A DNA stretch of 64,000 nt from Burkholderiales bacterium (lineage in GTDB: Bacteria; Pseudomonadota; Gammaproteobacteria; Burkholderiales; Burkholderiaceae_C). The position numbers and the translations under genes were made by a program. The stretch's first letter is position 1; every line of letters begins with the position of its first letter. The stretch is from contig CANHVY010000005.1 in assembly GCA_947464185.1 (NCBI GenBank), positions 51,784-115,783 on the forward strand, read 5' to 3'. Shown here in pieces: positions 17,645 to 27,445 of this stretch. The notes below the pieces were generated by a model, which was not told where the DNA came from, searched no databases, and was given only the letters and a program-made list of their open reading frames with translations.

Positions 17645-19134
17645 GCCCCCACCCCTGCTGACCCTTCAGACCCTTCAGACCCTTCAGACCCGGCCGCCTC
17701 CGCCACCTCCGCTGCCCAGTCCGTGAGTTCGCCCAGCACGGCCTCGGCGCGTTCGTCGCCGCGCTCCATGGCCTGCTCGGCCAGGGTGTCGATCTGCTGC
17801 ATCCAGGCCTGCAGCGTCGGTCCGCCGCCTGCGCCTTCGTGCAGGCGGGCGGCGCAATGGGCCTGCCAGCGCTGGCGATCGTCCGGGCTCAGCGCCTGGC
17901 CGAAGTTACGCGCCCGGTAGCGGAACAGCAGTTCCTCCAGGCGAGCGTCACGGAAGTTCGGGCGCTCGCGGGCCAGGGCCTCGGGCGGCAGGCCGCGCAG
18001 GCGCGCCAGGGTGGCGCGGTCCGCGTCGCCAACGAAGCCGCCGTAGAGGTCCTCGTCCACATCCACCACACCCTGCTGCGCAGGACGCGCGTAGACCTCA
18101 GGCCACACGCCGGCCATCTCACCGGTGATGCGGGCGGCGGTCTCGGCATGACGCCAAGCCAGGGCCTTGTCCACGCTCCAACGCTCGGCCTGCTGCGCGC
18201 TCAGGGTGTCGAGCTGGCGGATCACCACCGGTGACTTGTTGAGATGCAGGGTCTTGATGGGCAGCCGCGTCACGCCCTCGGGCAGATCGTCCTGGCGCGT
18301 GAACATGCGCAGGCGCAGCGTGGCGGCGTCCAGCGTCATCAACTCGGCCGGGTCGTGCGCCAGGTCCCACACGATGACCTCGTTCTTGTTCTGCGGGTGC
18401 GGTGCCAGCGGCATCACCACGGCCAGGCAGCCGCGCTCGGCCGGGTACATGCCGGAGATGTGCAGCACGGGGCGGCCCATCACCAGCTGGGCCTGCACCG
18501 CGGCCTTGCTGCGCAGCTTCAGGCAGAAGTCCCACAGCCGGGGCTGGCGCGCCTTCACCAGCCGTGCCAGGGCGATGGTGGCGCGCACGTCCGACAGCGC
18601 GTCATGCGCAGCCTCGTGCGCCAGGCCGTTGGCAGCGGTCAGGTGCTCGAGCTTGAAGCTGGGCTTGCCATCGGGGTGGCGCGGCCATTCCAGGCCTTCA
18701 GGCCGCAGCGCGTAGGCGCAGCGCACGGTGTCCATCAGGTCCCAGCGGCCACAGCCGTTCTGCCACTCGCGGGCATAGGGTTCGATCAGGTTGCGCCAGA
18801 ACAGAAAGCGCGTGACCTCGTCGTCGAAACGGATGCTGTTGTAGCCCACACCCACGGTGCCGGGCCGGGCCAACTGGCGCTCGATCTCCGCGGCGAAGGC
18901 GTGCTCCGGGATCCCGCGCGCCTGACACAACTGCGGCGTGATGCCGGTGATCAGACAGCTCTCGGGGTCAGGCAGTCGGTCCAGCGGAGGCTGGCAGTAC
19001 AGCGTGACAGGGGGCTCGACCTCGTTGAGCTCAGCATCCGTGCGCACCCCGGCAAACTGCGCCGGCGCATCCCGGCGGGGGACCTTGCCGAAGGTCTCGT
19101 AGTCGTGCCAGAAGAAGCTGAAGTCCGCCGTCAC
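17641..19134 (-). CDS. sbcB: Exodeoxyribonuclease I
   Basis: Single-strand-specific 3'-5' exonuclease of the DEDD family, 497 residues, close to the E. coli length. The first acidic pair is D11 and E13 in HDYETFGK, and the later motif includes HDALSDVRATIALA. It acts in mismatch repair and recombination. The C-terminal tail reads GSEGSEGSEGSAG, encoded by a 9-base tandem repeat, and looks disordered. Both ends overlap neighbours by four bases, so it probably shares a message with the MFS and KAS III genes. Confidence 0.93.
   Translation of the reverse strand: MTADFSFFWHDYETFGKVPRRDAPAQFAGVRTDAELNEVEPPVTLYCQPPLDRLPDPESCLITGITPQLCQARGIPEHAFAAEIERQLARPGTVGVGYNSIRFDDEVTRFLFWRNLIEPYAREWQNGCGRWDLMDTVRCAYALRPEGLEWPRHPDGKPSFKLEHLTAANGLAHEAAHDALSDVRATIALARLVKARQPRLWDFCLKLRSKAAVQAQLVMGRPVLHISGMYPAERGCLAVVMPLAPHPQNKNEVIVWDLAHDPAELMTLDAATLRLRMFTRQDDLPEGVTRLPIKTLHLNKSPVVIRQLDTLSAQQAERWSVDKALAWRHAETAARITGEMAGVWPEVYARPAQQGVVDVDEDLYGGFVGDADRATLARLRGLPPEALARERPNFRDARLEELLFRYRARNFGQALSPDDRQRWQAHCAARLHEGAGGGPTLQAWMQQIDTLAEQAMERGDERAEAVLGELTDWAAEVAEAAGSEGSEGSEGSAGVGA
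17660..17690. repeat. 9-base tandem repeat in the sbcB tail
   Basis: Three consecutive copies of ACCCTTCAG on the plus strand encode the GSE repeats at the C-terminus of exonuclease I. The unit is a multiple of three, so slippage would change tail length without shifting the frame. Confidence 0.8.
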
Positions 19135-20252
19135 AGGCGCCGCGCCACCACGCTGCCGATGGAGTAGCCCGCGCCAAAGGAGCAGATCACGCCCAAGTCA
19201 CCGGGGTGCAGGTCGGCCCGGTGCTCATGGAAGGCGATGATGGAGCCGGCCGAGGCCGTGTTGGCATAGGTGTCCAGGATCAGCGGCGCCAGGTCGTTGC
19301 CCACCTCGCCGCCGGTGAGTTTCTTGATCACCAGCTGGTTCATGCCCAGGTTGGCCTGGTGCAGCCAATAGCGGCGCACCTGCGCGGGCGTGTGGCCGAG
19401 TTCGGCCAGGTGCTGCTCGATGTGGGCCGCTGCCATGGGCACCACCTCCTTGAAGACCTTGCGGCCTTCCTGGCGGAAGGTCTTATCGCGCGCGTCGGGG
19501 TCGGTGTCCTCGCAACGGTTCATGAAGCCCGCGTTGTTGCGGATGTTGTTGGAGAACTGGGTCACCAGCCTGGTGCCCAGCACCTGCCAGCGGTCGGCTG
19601 CAGCTGCGGTGTCGGCGGCCTCCACCACCAGCGCCGTGCAGACGTCGCCGAAGATGAAGTGGCAGTCCCGGTCGCGCCACTCCAGGTGCGCGGAAGTGAT
19701 CTCCGGGTTGACCACCAGCACGCAGGAGGCCGTGCCGCAGCGGATGGCGTTGACGGCCTGCTCCAGCGCAAAGGTGGCCGAAGAACAGGCCACGTTCATG
19801 TCAAAGCCGTAGCCGCGCGCGCCGAGGGCCTGCTGGATCTCCACCGCCATGGCCGGGTAGGCGCGCTGCATGTTGGCCGCCGCGCACAGCACGGCATCGA
19901 CTTGCGCCCCCTCCTTGCCGGCAGCCTGCAGCGCCTGGCGGCCGGCCTCCACGGCGATCTCGGCCATCAACGAGAGCTGCTCATCCGGCCGCGGCTCGAA
20001 ATGCGGCTTCATCCGCTGTGGGTCCAGCACTCCCTGCTTGTCGATCACGTAGCGCTGGCGGATGCCCGAGGCCTTCTCGATGAACTCCACCGAGGAGCCC
20101 ACCATCGGCTCCACGTCGCCTGCGGCGATGCGCTGCGCGTTCTTCTCGTTCTGCAGTGCGGCGTAGGCGTTGAAAGCCTCCACCAGCTCCGCGTTGGTGA
20201 TGATGTACGGCGGCCGGTACAGGCCGGTGCCGGAGATGACGACGTCTTTCAT
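19131..20252 (-). CDS. Beta-ketoacyl-ACP synthase III family protein
   Basis: Thiolase-fold condensing enzyme of 373 residues, longer than E. coli FabH (317). The catalytic triad is C156 ([15 protein letters not shown]), H298 ([11 protein letters not shown]) and N331 ([11 protein letters not shown]), the KAS III pattern. It should join an acyl-CoA primer to malonyl-ACP. The length fits the long FabH-like group found in Ralstonia and relatives, which may use longer or unusual primers. I use the ATG at 20252 because the family begins [15 protein letters not shown]; the frame extends further upstream into the divergent serC promoter region. Confidence 0.88.
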   Translation of the reverse strand: MKDVVISGTGLYRPPYIITNAELVEAFNAYAALQNEKNAQRIAAGDVEPMVGSSVEFIEKASGIRQRYVIDKQGVLDPQRMKPHFEPRPDEQLSLMAEIAVEAGRQALQAAGKEGAQVDAVLCAAANMQRAYPAMAVEIQQALGARGYGFDMNVACSSATFALEQAVNAIRCGTASCVLVVNPEITSAHLEWRDRDCHFIFGDVCTALVVEAADTAAAADRWQVLGTRLVTQFSNNIRNNAGFMNRCEDTDPDARDKTFRQEGRKVFKEVVPMAAAHIEQHLAELGHTPAQVRRYWLHQANLGMNQLVIKKLTGGEVGNDLAPLILDTYANTASAGSIIAFHEHRADLHPGDLGVICSFGAGYSIGSVVARRL

Positions 20253-20403
20253 GCCCGGCAGTGTAGGCAGGGCGACTGACCCTGGGGAATTGGCGCGAAC
20301 CCGCAAGGCGGAACCAGACCTCAGCCGCAGACCCACTCCTGCCCTGGCCCGCCGGATAATCCCGCAACCGGCCCTCCTCAGCCGACTATCGAGCCCCCTG
20401 CCC

Positions 20404-21486
20404 ATGACCCGCGTCTTCAACTTCAGCGCCGGCCCCGCCGCCCTGCCCGAACCCGTGCTGCGCCAGGCCGCCGACGAGATGCTGGACTGGCGCGGCAGCG
20501 GCGTATCCGTCATGGAAATGAGCCACCGCGGCAAGGAATTCATGTCCATCCACGCCCAGGCTCAGGCCCTGCTGCGCGAACTGCTGGACATCCCGCCGAA
20601 CTACAAGACGCTGTTCATGCAGGGCGGGGCCATCGCCGAGAACGCGATCGTGCCGATGAACATGCTGCGCGGCAAGGCGAGCGCCGACTACATCGACACC
20701 GGGGAATGGTCGCGGCGCTCCATCGAGGAGGCTGCGCGCTACGGACGCGTGAACGTGGCGGCGACCTCAAAGGACAGCGGCTACACCACCATTCCCCCGC
20801 GCGAGGCCTGGCAGCTCGACACCGAGGCGGCCTACGTGCACATCTGCACCAACGAGACCATTGGCGGCGTGCAATACCACTTCACGCCCAAGGTGGGCGA
20901 CGTGCCCCTGGTGGCCGACATGTCCAGCGAGATCCTGTCGCGGCCGGTGGATGTCTCGAAGTACGGCCTGATCTACGGCGGCGCGCAGAAGAACATCGGT
21001 CCGGCAGGTCTGACCATCGTCATCGTGCGTGAAGACCTGATCGGCCATGCCCTGCCCTGCACGCCCAGCGCTTTTGACTACGCCGTGGTGGCCGCGCACG
21101 ATTCGATGTTCAACACGCCCCCCACCTACGCCATCTACATCGCCGGCCTGGTGTTCCAGTGGCTGAAAGACCAGGGCGGCCTGGCCGCGATGGCGCGGCG
21201 CAACGAGGCCAAGGCCCGGCTGCTCTACGACTTTCTGGACGCGAGCACCTTTTTCTCCAGCCGCGTGGAGCGCTCCAGCCGCTCGCTGATGAACGTGCCC
21301 TTCCACCTGAAGGACCCGTCGCTGGACGAGGCCTTTCTTAAAGGGGCGCAGGCCCGTGGCCTGGTGCAACTCAAGGGCCACCGTATCGTGGGCGGCATGC
21401 GCGCCTCGATCTACAACGCCATGCCGCTGGAAGGCGTGCAGGCCCTGGTGGACTGGATGCGTGAGTTTGAAGCGCAGCACGGGTGA
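20404..21486 (+). CDS. serC: Phosphoserine aminotransferase
   Basis: PLP-dependent class V aminotransferase of 360 residues. It converts 3-phosphohydroxypyruvate to phosphoserine and also acts in pyridoxal phosphate synthesis. The start [19 protein letters not shown] and [11 protein letters not shown] are diagnostic, and the PLP lysine is K196 in [19 protein letters not shown] at 20355-20360 is a possible -10 box. Unlike many proteobacteria, pheA and aroA do not follow; an acyl-CoA dehydrogenase does, eight bases later. Confidence 0.96.
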   Translation: MTRVFNFSAGPAALPEPVLRQAADEMLDWRGSGVSVMEMSHRGKEFMSIHAQAQALLRELLDIPPNYKTLFMQGGAIAENAIVPMNMLRGKASADYIDTGEWSRRSIEEAARYGRVNVAATSKDSGYTTIPPREAWQLDTEAAYVHICTNETIGGVQYHFTPKVGDVPLVADMSSEILSRPVDVSKYGLIYGGAQKNIGPAGLTIVIVREDLIGHALPCTPSAFDYAVVAAHDSMFNTPPTYAIYIAGLVFQWLKDQGGLAAMARRNEAKARLLYDFLDASTFFSSRVERSSRSLMNVPFHLKDPSLDEAFLKGAQARGLVQLKGHRIVGGMRASIYNAMPLEGVQALVDWMREFEAQHG

Positions 21487-21494
21487 GGGTTTGC

Positions 21495-22661
21495 ATGACC
21501 GCACACCCGGCCACCGCTGACACCGCTGACACCTTGTATGAGCTCGGAGCCTTCCGGGACGGGGTGAGGGCCTGGGTGGACGCCGAGGTGGCGCCTTTCG
21601 TGCGCGAATGGGACGAGGCCGGCAGTTTCCCGCGTGAGTTGTACCGCCGCGCCGCGCAGATGGGGCTGCTGCAACTGGGCTACCCCGAGAACCTGGGTGG
21701 CACGCCTTGCGCCATGGCCTTTCGCCTGGCCGCGGCACAGGAGATCGCCCGCGCCGGCAGCGGCGGGCTGATGGCCAGCCTCTTCTCCCACAACATCGGC
21801 CTGCCCCCCATCGTGGCGCATGCCCACCCCGCACTGCAGCAGCGCATCGTGCCCGAGGTGCTGGCGGGCGAGGCGATTGCCGCGCTGGCCACCACCGAAC
21901 CCGGTGGCGGTTCGGACGTGGCACGTCTGCGGACCACGGCGCGCCTGGACGGTGACCACTGGGTCATCAATGGGGAGAAGACCTTCATCACCTCGGGCCT
22001 GCGCGCCGACTGGCTCACCGTGGCGGTGCGCACGGGGGGCCCGGGCGCAGGGGGCATCTCGCTGATCGCCGTGCCGGGCGCGAGCCCCGGCCTGCAACGC
22101 AGCGAGCTGGACAAGATGGGCTGGTGGTGCAGTGACACGGCCCACCTGCGCTTTGACGGCGTGCGCGTGCCGGCCGACCACCTCATCGGGCTGGGGAACG
22201 CGGGCTTTCGCATGATCATGGCCAACTTCAACGGCGAGCGGCTGTTGATGAGCGCCGGGGCCTGCGCCTTCGCGCAGGTGTGCCTGGACGAGGCCCTGGA
22301 CTGGGCCCGCACGCGCCAGACCTTCGGCCAGCCGCTGGTGGCGCACCAAGTGGTGAAGCACCGGTTGATGGACATGCGCATGCGCATCCGCGCGTCCGAA
22401 GCCCTGCTGCAGGAGGTGTGCGCGCGCTTCGAAGCCCACCCGAACGACCCCGACACCGTGGCGGACCTGTGCCTTCTGAAGAACCAGGCCACCCAGACGA
22501 TGCAGTTCTGCGCCGACGCGGCCGTGCAGACCCTGGGCGGCATGGGCTACATGCGCGGCACCAAGAGCGAGCGCATCTACCGCGAAGTCAAGGTCATGAT
22601 GATCGGCGGCGGCGCCGAGGAGATCATGAAGGAACTGGCGGCCCGGCAACTGGGCCTTTGA
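21495..22661 (+). CDS. Acyl-CoA dehydrogenase
   Basis: FAD-dependent acyl-CoA dehydrogenase, 388 residues from the ATG at 21495; a GTG at 21483 that overlaps the serC stop would add four. The three-domain family layout is complete, with ATTEPGGGSDVARLRTTA and GEKTFITSGLRADWL in the middle and TRQTFGQPLVAHQ and GGMGYMRGTKSERIYR in the helical end. It introduces a 2,3 double bond in an acyl-CoA and passes electrons to ETF. Directly upstream of indolepyruvate oxidoreductase, it may act on aryl- or branched acyl-CoA from amino acid breakdown; that is inference. Confidence 0.93.
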   Translation: MTAHPATADTADTLYELGAFRDGVRAWVDAEVAPFVREWDEAGSFPRELYRRAAQMGLLQLGYPENLGGTPCAMAFRLAAAQEIARAGSGGLMASLFSHNIGLPPIVAHAHPALQQRIVPEVLAGEAIAALATTEPGGGSDVARLRTTARLDGDHWVINGEKTFITSGLRADWLTVAVRTGGPGAGGISLIAVPGASPGLQRSELDKMGWWCSDTAHLRFDGVRVPADHLIGLGNAGFRMIMANFNGERLLMSAGACAFAQVCLDEALDWARTRQTFGQPLVAHQVVKHRLMDMRMRIRASEALLQEVCARFEAHPNDPDTVADLCLLKNQATQTMQFCADAAVQTLGGMGYMRGTKSERIYREVKVMMIGGGAEEIMKELAARQLGL

Positions 22662-22724
22662 GTGGACCTTTCACCGGGCCACTGACCGCACCCCCTCTGC
22701 CCGGAAGGCACCCAAGGACGCACC

Positions 22725-24878
22725 ATGGAAGTCTCCTTCAGCCAGGAAATCGAATCGCTCAAGCTGGGCGCCGGCCAGACCTTCCACGGCGAAGGCATCC
22801 TGGCCGTGACCAAGGCGCTGCTGCAGTCCGGCGTGTCCTACGTGGGCGGCTACCAGGGCGCGCCGGTGTCGCACCTGCTGGATGTCATGGTGCAGGCGCG
22901 CGACTATCTGGACACGCTGGGCGTGCACGTGGAGGCCTGCTCCAACGAGGCCTCGGCTGCGGCCATGCTGGGCGCCTCGCTGCACTACCCGCTGCGCGGT
23001 GCGGTGACCTGGAAGTCCATCGTCGGCACCAATGTGGCGGCGGACGCGCTGTCCAACCTGTCGTCGCCCGGCGTGATGGGCGGCACGCTCATCGTGGTGG
23101 GCGAGGACTACGGCGAGGGCGCCTCGGTGATCCAGGAGCGCACGCACGCCTATGCGCTCAAGAGCGGCATGTGCCTGCTGGACCCACGCCCGGACCTGCC
23201 CCGGCTGGTGGAGATGGTGGAGCAGGGCTTCGGCCTGTCCGAGGCCTCCAACATGCCAGTGCTGCTGGAGCTGCGCATCCGTGCCTGCCACGTGCGCGGC
23301 AGCTTCCCCACCAAGGACAACCGGGCGCCGGCCATCAGCACCCGCGCGCTGATGAGCGACCCCGCGCGCTTCGATTACATGCGCCTGGCGCACCCGCCCG
23401 TCACCTTTCGCCAGGAAAAGCTGAAGGTGGAGCAACGCATCCCCGCCGCGCGCCGCTACATCGTCGAGCAGGGCCTGAACGAGCTGATGCCGGGCCGGCA
23501 CGAGGAACTGGGCCTGATCGTGCAGGGCGGCGTCTGGCCCGCGCTGCAGCGCGCGATGCAGCAGCTGGGCCTGGCCGATGGCCGCGGCAACGCCGAGATC
23601 CCCGTGCTGGTGATGAACGTGGCCTACCCCGTGGTGCCCGAGCAGGTGGTGGGTTTCTGCGCCGGCAAGCGTGCCGTGCTGCTGGCCGAGGAAGGCCAGC
23701 CCGAGTACCTGGAGCAGGAGATCGCGCTGCACCTGCGGCGCGCCGATGTGCAGACCCGCCTGCACGGCAAGGACCTGCTGCCCAGCGGCGGCGAGTACAC
23801 GGTGGAAGTGCTGGCCCGCGGCCTGCTGGCCTATGCCGACCAGCACCTGCCCGGGGCGGTGTCGGCCGAAGGCCGCCAATGGCTGGCCGACATCACGCGC
23901 CGCCGCGAGGCCGCGGCCGCGATGCTGGCCGAGCCCCTACCGGCGCGCCCGCCCACCTTCTGCGTGGGCTGCCCCGAGCGGCCGGTGTTCTCCGCCCTGA
24001 AGCTTGCGCAGCAGCAGGTGGGCGATCTGCACGTGGCGGCCGACATCGGCTGCCACGCCTTCGGCACTTTCGAGCCCTTCTCCATGGGCCATTCCATCCT
24101 GGGCTACGGCATGAGCCTGGCCAGCCGCGCAGGCGTCTCGCCCATGATGCAGCGCCGCACCCTGGCCATCATGGGCGACGGCGGCTTCTGGCACAACGGC
24201 CTGCTCACGGGTGTGCAAAGCGCCCTGTTCAACGGCGACGACGCCGTGCTGCTGATCTTCAAGAACGGCTACACCAGCGCCACTGGCACGCAGGACCTGA
24301 TCTCCACCCCGGCGGCCAGCGACAAGGCCTCGGCCGACGACAAGGGCCGCAGCCTGGCCCACACCAACCGCACCATCGAGTCCGCCCTGCAAGGCCTGGG
24401 CGTGCAGTGGATGCGCACCGTGCACACCTACGAGGTCGAGCGCATGCGGCAGACGCTGGTGGAAGCCTTCACTAGCGACTTCAACGGCCTGAAGGTGGTG
24501 GTGGCCGAGGGCGAGTGCCAACTGGAGCGCCAACGCCGCCTCAAGCCTTGGGTGGCCGGGCTGCTGGCGCGCGGCGAGCGTGTCGAGCGCGTGAAGTACG
24601 GCGTGGACGAGGACGTGTGCAACGGCGACCACGCCTGCATCCGGCTCTCGGGCTGCCCCACCCTGGGCCTGAAGGACAACCCCGACCCGCTGAAGGTCGA
24701 CCCGGTGGCCACGGTCCTGGAGGGCTGCGTGGGCTGCGGCCTGTGCGGCGAGAACGCCCACGCCGCCACGCTGTGCCCCAGCTTCTACCGCGCCGAGGTG
24801 GTGCGTAACCCGCGCTGGGGCGAGCGCCTGGTGGACGGCGTGCGCCGAGCCGTCACGTCGTGGCTGCGGGCGGCCTGA
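22725..24878 (+). CDS. iorA: Indolepyruvate ferredoxin oxidoreductase, alpha subunit
   Basis: Thiamine-diphosphate enzyme of 717 residues that oxidatively decarboxylates aryl pyruvates (from Trp, Phe, Tyr) to aryl-acetyl-CoA. The N-terminal pyrimidine-binding domain contains GGYQGAPVSHLLDVM. The TPP-binding region includes GDGGFWHNGLLTG with the trailing NGYTSATG. A C-terminal ferredoxin-like domain has CNGDHACIRLSGC and CVGCGLCGENAH (C668, C671, C674), so iron-sulfur clusters are expected. The beta-subunit gene follows. The pair is of the kind found in aerobic proteobacteria. Confidence 0.93.
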   Translation: MEVSFSQEIESLKLGAGQTFHGEGILAVTKALLQSGVSYVGGYQGAPVSHLLDVMVQARDYLDTLGVHVEACSNEASAAAMLGASLHYPLRGAVTWKSIVGTNVAADALSNLSSPGVMGGTLIVVGEDYGEGASVIQERTHAYALKSGMCLLDPRPDLPRLVEMVEQGFGLSEASNMPVLLELRIRACHVRGSFPTKDNRAPAISTRALMSDPARFDYMRLAHPPVTFRQEKLKVEQRIPAARRYIVEQGLNELMPGRHEELGLIVQGGVWPALQRAMQQLGLADGRGNAEIPVLVMNVAYPVVPEQVVGFCAGKRAVLLAEEGQPEYLEQEIALHLRRADVQTRLHGKDLLPSGGEYTVEVLARGLLAYADQHLPGAVSAEGRQWLADITRRREAAAAMLAEPLPARPPTFCVGCPERPVFSALKLAQQQVGDLHVAADIGCHAFGTFEPFSMGHSILGYGMSLASRAGVSPMMQRRTLAIMGDGGFWHNGLLTGVQSALFNGDDAVLLIFKNGYTSATGTQDLISTPAASDKASADDKGRSLAHTNRTIESALQGLGVQWMRTVHTYEVERMRQTLVEAFTSDFNGLKVVVAEGECQLERQRRLKPWVAGLLARGERVERVKYGVDEDVCNGDHACIRLSGCPTLGLKDNPDPLKVDPVATVLEGCVGCGLCGENAHAATLCPSFYRAEVVRNPRWGERLVDGVRRAVTSWLRAA

Positions 24879-24883
24879 ACCCC

Positions 24884-24919
24884 GTGGACGCCGTAAACGC
24901 CGTGAATGCCATGAACACC
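24884..24919 (+). repeat. Degenerate 9-base tandem repeat at the iorB start
   Basis: Four near-copies, GTGGACGCC, GTAAACGCC, GTGAATGCC and ATGAACACC, run into the beta-subunit start codon. Two copies supply alternative GTG codons in frame and the last gives the ATG, so the repeat contains the start choice. Confidence 0.7.
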
Positions 24920-26653
24920 ACCCCGTCCATCACCGCCCGCACCGCCGCGCAAGCGGCGTTGGACCGCCCGCTCACCCTGCTGATCTGCGCCCTGGGTGGC
25001 GAGGGCGGCGGCGTGCTCACGCAGTGGCTGGTGGACGCGGCTCGCCTGGCAGGGCATCGCGCTCAGGCCACCTCCATCCCCGGTGTGGCGCAGCGCACGG
25101 GCTCGACCACCTACTACCTGGAGTTCGACCCGCGGCGCGAGAGCGAACGCGCAGGCGCCCCGCTGGTGTTCAACCTCAGCCCGGTGCCCGGTGCGCTGGA
25201 CGCGCTGGTGTCGTCCGAGTTGCTGGAGACCGCGCGCCAGGCCGGCAACGGCATGCTGAGTGCCGAGCGCACGCTGGTGCTGAGTTCCTCGGCCCGCACC
25301 CTCACCACCCTGGAGCGCATGGCGCCGGGCGACGGCCGCCTGGACGACCAGGCCCTGATGAAGCTGGCGGCGGCTTTCAGCCGCGAGCACCACGTGCTGG
25401 ACATGGCGGGCCTGGCACGCCAGCACGGCACCGTGGTGAGCGCCGTGATGCTGGGGGCGATCGCCGGCAGCGGCCTGCTGCCCTTCGAGCGTCGGCACTT
25501 CGAGGACGCTGTGAAAGCCGGCGGTGGCAGCTCAGCTTCCACCCAGGCCAGCCTCAAAGGCTTTGCCGCGGCCTGCGACGAGGTGGCCAGCGCGCGCACG
25601 CGCGGCGCCTTTGTAGCCCAGGTGCTGGGCACGGGTGCGGCGGCCTCCAGGGCTCAACCCGACGACGCCCAGCCGACCCCCGCGCCGGTTGGCCAACCCT
25701 CCAACGCGCCCTCAGCAGCCGCTCAGCGCCTGCTGGCCGGCGACACCCGCTTCCCCGAGGCTTTGCGCCCCCTGCTGACGCTGGGCTGCGAGCGCCTCTT
25801 CGCCTACCAGGGCGCCGGCTACGCACGCCTGTACCTGGACCGTGTGGCCAGCGTGCTGCAGGCGGAGCAGGCGAAGGCAGCGGCGGCCGCGCCCACGCCT
25901 GGACAGCCCGCCGAAGAGGGGCCCATCACACGGGAGGTGGCCCGCGGCCTGGCGGTGTGGATGGCGTTTGACGACGTGATCCGCGTGGCCGAGCTCAAGA
26001 GCCGCGGCGCCCGGCTGCAGCGCGTACGCAGTGAAGCGCGTGCTGGCGCGCAGGACGTGCTCAAGGTCTACGACCACTTCAAGCCCGGCGTGCCGGAGTT
26101 CGCTGCCCTGCTGCCGGCCGGGCTGGCCCGGCGCCTGCAGGCCTGGGACGCGCGGCGCCAGGCCCGGGGCCTCACTGCCTGGGCGCTGCCGCTGAAGATC
26201 GGCACGCACACCGTCACCGGCGTGCTGGCCTTGCGTGCGCTCGGGCTGCTGAAGCCCCTGCGGCCGCTGGGCAGCCGCTGGGCGGCCGAGCAGACGCTGA
26301 TCGAACAGTGGCTGGAGACTGTCCGCAACGGCACCCGCCAGCAGGCCCAGTTGGGTCTGGAATTGGCGCGCTGCTGCCGGCTGGTCAAGGGCTACGGCGG
26401 CACGCACGACCGCGGGCGCGAGCAGTTGCTGCACGTGCTGCAGCACCTGGCGCCCGCACAAGGTACGCCAGCGCAAACCGAAGCAGCAGCGCAGGCCGTG
26501 GCAGCGGCTCGTGAGGCAGCCCTGGCCGACGGCAGCGGCAAGGCCCTGGCCGAAGCCCTGCGCCACCACGGCGCCCCACCCCAGGCGGTGCGCGAGCAGC
26601 CCATCCGCTGGGTGCGCAAGCCGCCCAGAACATCACAAAAGGCCGAGGTCTGA
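24911..26653 (+). CDS. iorB: Indolepyruvate oxidoreductase, beta subunit (with DUF6537 domain)
   Basis: Partner of the alpha subunit, 580 residues from the ATG at 24911; in-frame GTGs in the preceding repeat are alternatives. The first about 200 residues are the pyruvate-ferredoxin-oxidoreductase gamma-type domain, with CALGGEGGGVLTQWLVDAA and PGVAQRTGSTTYYLE. An alanine/proline-rich linker follows at about 240-275. The long C-terminal part matches the DUF6537 domain of large aerobic indolepyruvate oxidoreductases. It is about three times the length of archaeal IorB, which stops after the first domain. Confidence 0.9.
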   Translation: MNTTPSITARTAAQAALDRPLTLLICALGGEGGGVLTQWLVDAARLAGHRAQATSIPGVAQRTGSTTYYLEFDPRRESERAGAPLVFNLSPVPGALDALVSSELLETARQAGNGMLSAERTLVLSSSARTLTTLERMAPGDGRLDDQALMKLAAAFSREHHVLDMAGLARQHGTVVSAVMLGAIAGSGLLPFERRHFEDAVKAGGGSSASTQASLKGFAAACDEVASARTRGAFVAQVLGTGAAASRAQPDDAQPTPAPVGQPSNAPSAAAQRLLAGDTRFPEALRPLLTLGCERLFAYQGAGYARLYLDRVASVLQAEQAKAAAAAPTPGQPAEEGPITREVARGLAVWMAFDDVIRVAELKSRGARLQRVRSEARAGAQDVLKVYDHFKPGVPEFAALLPAGLARRLQAWDARRQARGLTAWALPLKIGTHTVTGVLALRALGLLKPLRPLGSRWAAEQTLIEQWLETVRNGTRQQAQLGLELARCCRLVKGYGGTHDRGREQLLHVLQHLAPAQGTPAQTEAAAQAVAAAREAALADGSGKALAEALRHHGAPPQAVREQPIRWVRKPPRTSQKAEV

Positions 26654-26687
26654 GGTTCACCGGATACCGTCGTCCGAAGGAGACCAC

Positions 26688-27203
26688 ATGATGCAGATCC
26701 CCGTACTGGAAAAGCGCCGCCTGCAAGCCCAGGTCATCAAGCCCATCTGGGAGGAATTGGTGGCCCGGCTGGGCCCCGAACAGGCGCGTGACATCCTGGA
26801 CAAGGCCATCCGCAAGGCGGCCATCGAGGAAGGCCAGGCGCTGGCCGCGGCCTCGCCCGGCGGCGACACGAGCATGCCGGCCTTCATCCGCCTGTACGAC
26901 AACTGGAAGACGGGCGGCGCGCTGGAAACCACGACGCTGCAGGCCACCGAAGAGCGCTTCGACTTCGACGTCACGCGCTGCCGCTACGCCGAGATGTACC
27001 GCGAGATGGGCCTGGAAGCCATTGGCGACCTGCTTTCCTGCAACCGCGACGGCACCTTCGTGCAGGGCTACAACCCCGACATCACCATGGAGCGGGAACA
27101 CACCATCATGCAGGGCCACGGGCGCTGCACGTTCCGTTACCGCATGCAGCAGAGCGCAGTTCAATTACCTCCTGCGTCTTCCGATGGACATGAGCCCTCC
27201 TGA
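26688..27203 (+). CDS. L-2-amino-thiazoline-4-carboxylic acid hydrolase family protein
   Basis: Protein of 171 residues matching the ATC hydrolase family (PF14196). Characterised members open the thiazoline ring on the way to L-cysteine in Pseudomonas. Family-like stretches are KPIWEELVARLGPEQ, LIYDNW-type LYDNWKTGGALE, FDVTRCRYAEMYREMGL and LLSCNRDGTFVQGYNP. The ATG is well placed after GAAGGAG. It lies 34 bases after the beta subunit of indolepyruvate oxidoreductase and overlaps the antitoxin gene by one base. Most family members have never been tested, so the reaction is provisional. Confidence 0.8.
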   Translation: MMQIPVLEKRRLQAQVIKPIWEELVARLGPEQARDILDKAIRKAAIEEGQALAAASPGGDTSMPAFIRLYDNWKTGGALETTTLQATEERFDFDVTRCRYAEMYREMGLEAIGDLLSCNRDGTFVQGYNPDITMEREHTIMQGHGRCTFRYRMQQSAVQLPPASSDGHEPS

Positions 27204-27445
27204 TGAAGACGACCATCGAAATACAGGACGATCTGCTGGAGCGGAGCAAGCGCCTGGCACGGCAGGAAGGCACGACGCTGCGCGTCATCATCGAGGAGAG
27301 CCTGCAACTGGCTTTGCGCGCGCGCGCTCGGAAGCGCCGCCAGCCCTTCGCGGTGCAACCCTTCGTCGGCGATGGTCTTGCCCCGCAGTTCCAATCTGCC
27401 GGCTGGGAACGCATCCGCGAAGAGATCTACCGTGATCGCGGTTGA
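27203..27445 (+). CDS. VapB-like antitoxin (ribbon-helix-helix type)
   Basis: Small protein of 80 residues with MKTTIEIQDDLLERSKRLA at the start, a beta-strand-helix beginning typical of short antitoxins that bind their own promoter. A basic middle (RARARKRRQ) and the C-terminal QSAGWERIREEIYRDRG, which would cap the toxin, follow. Its stop overlaps the GTG of the adjoining PIN-domain gene by 14 bases, the usual VapBC order. The antitoxin frame is intact although the toxin is not. Confidence 0.8.
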   Translation: MKTTIEIQDDLLERSKRLARQEGTTLRVIIEESLQLALRARARKRRQPFAVQPFVGDGLAPQFQSAGWERIREEIYRDRG

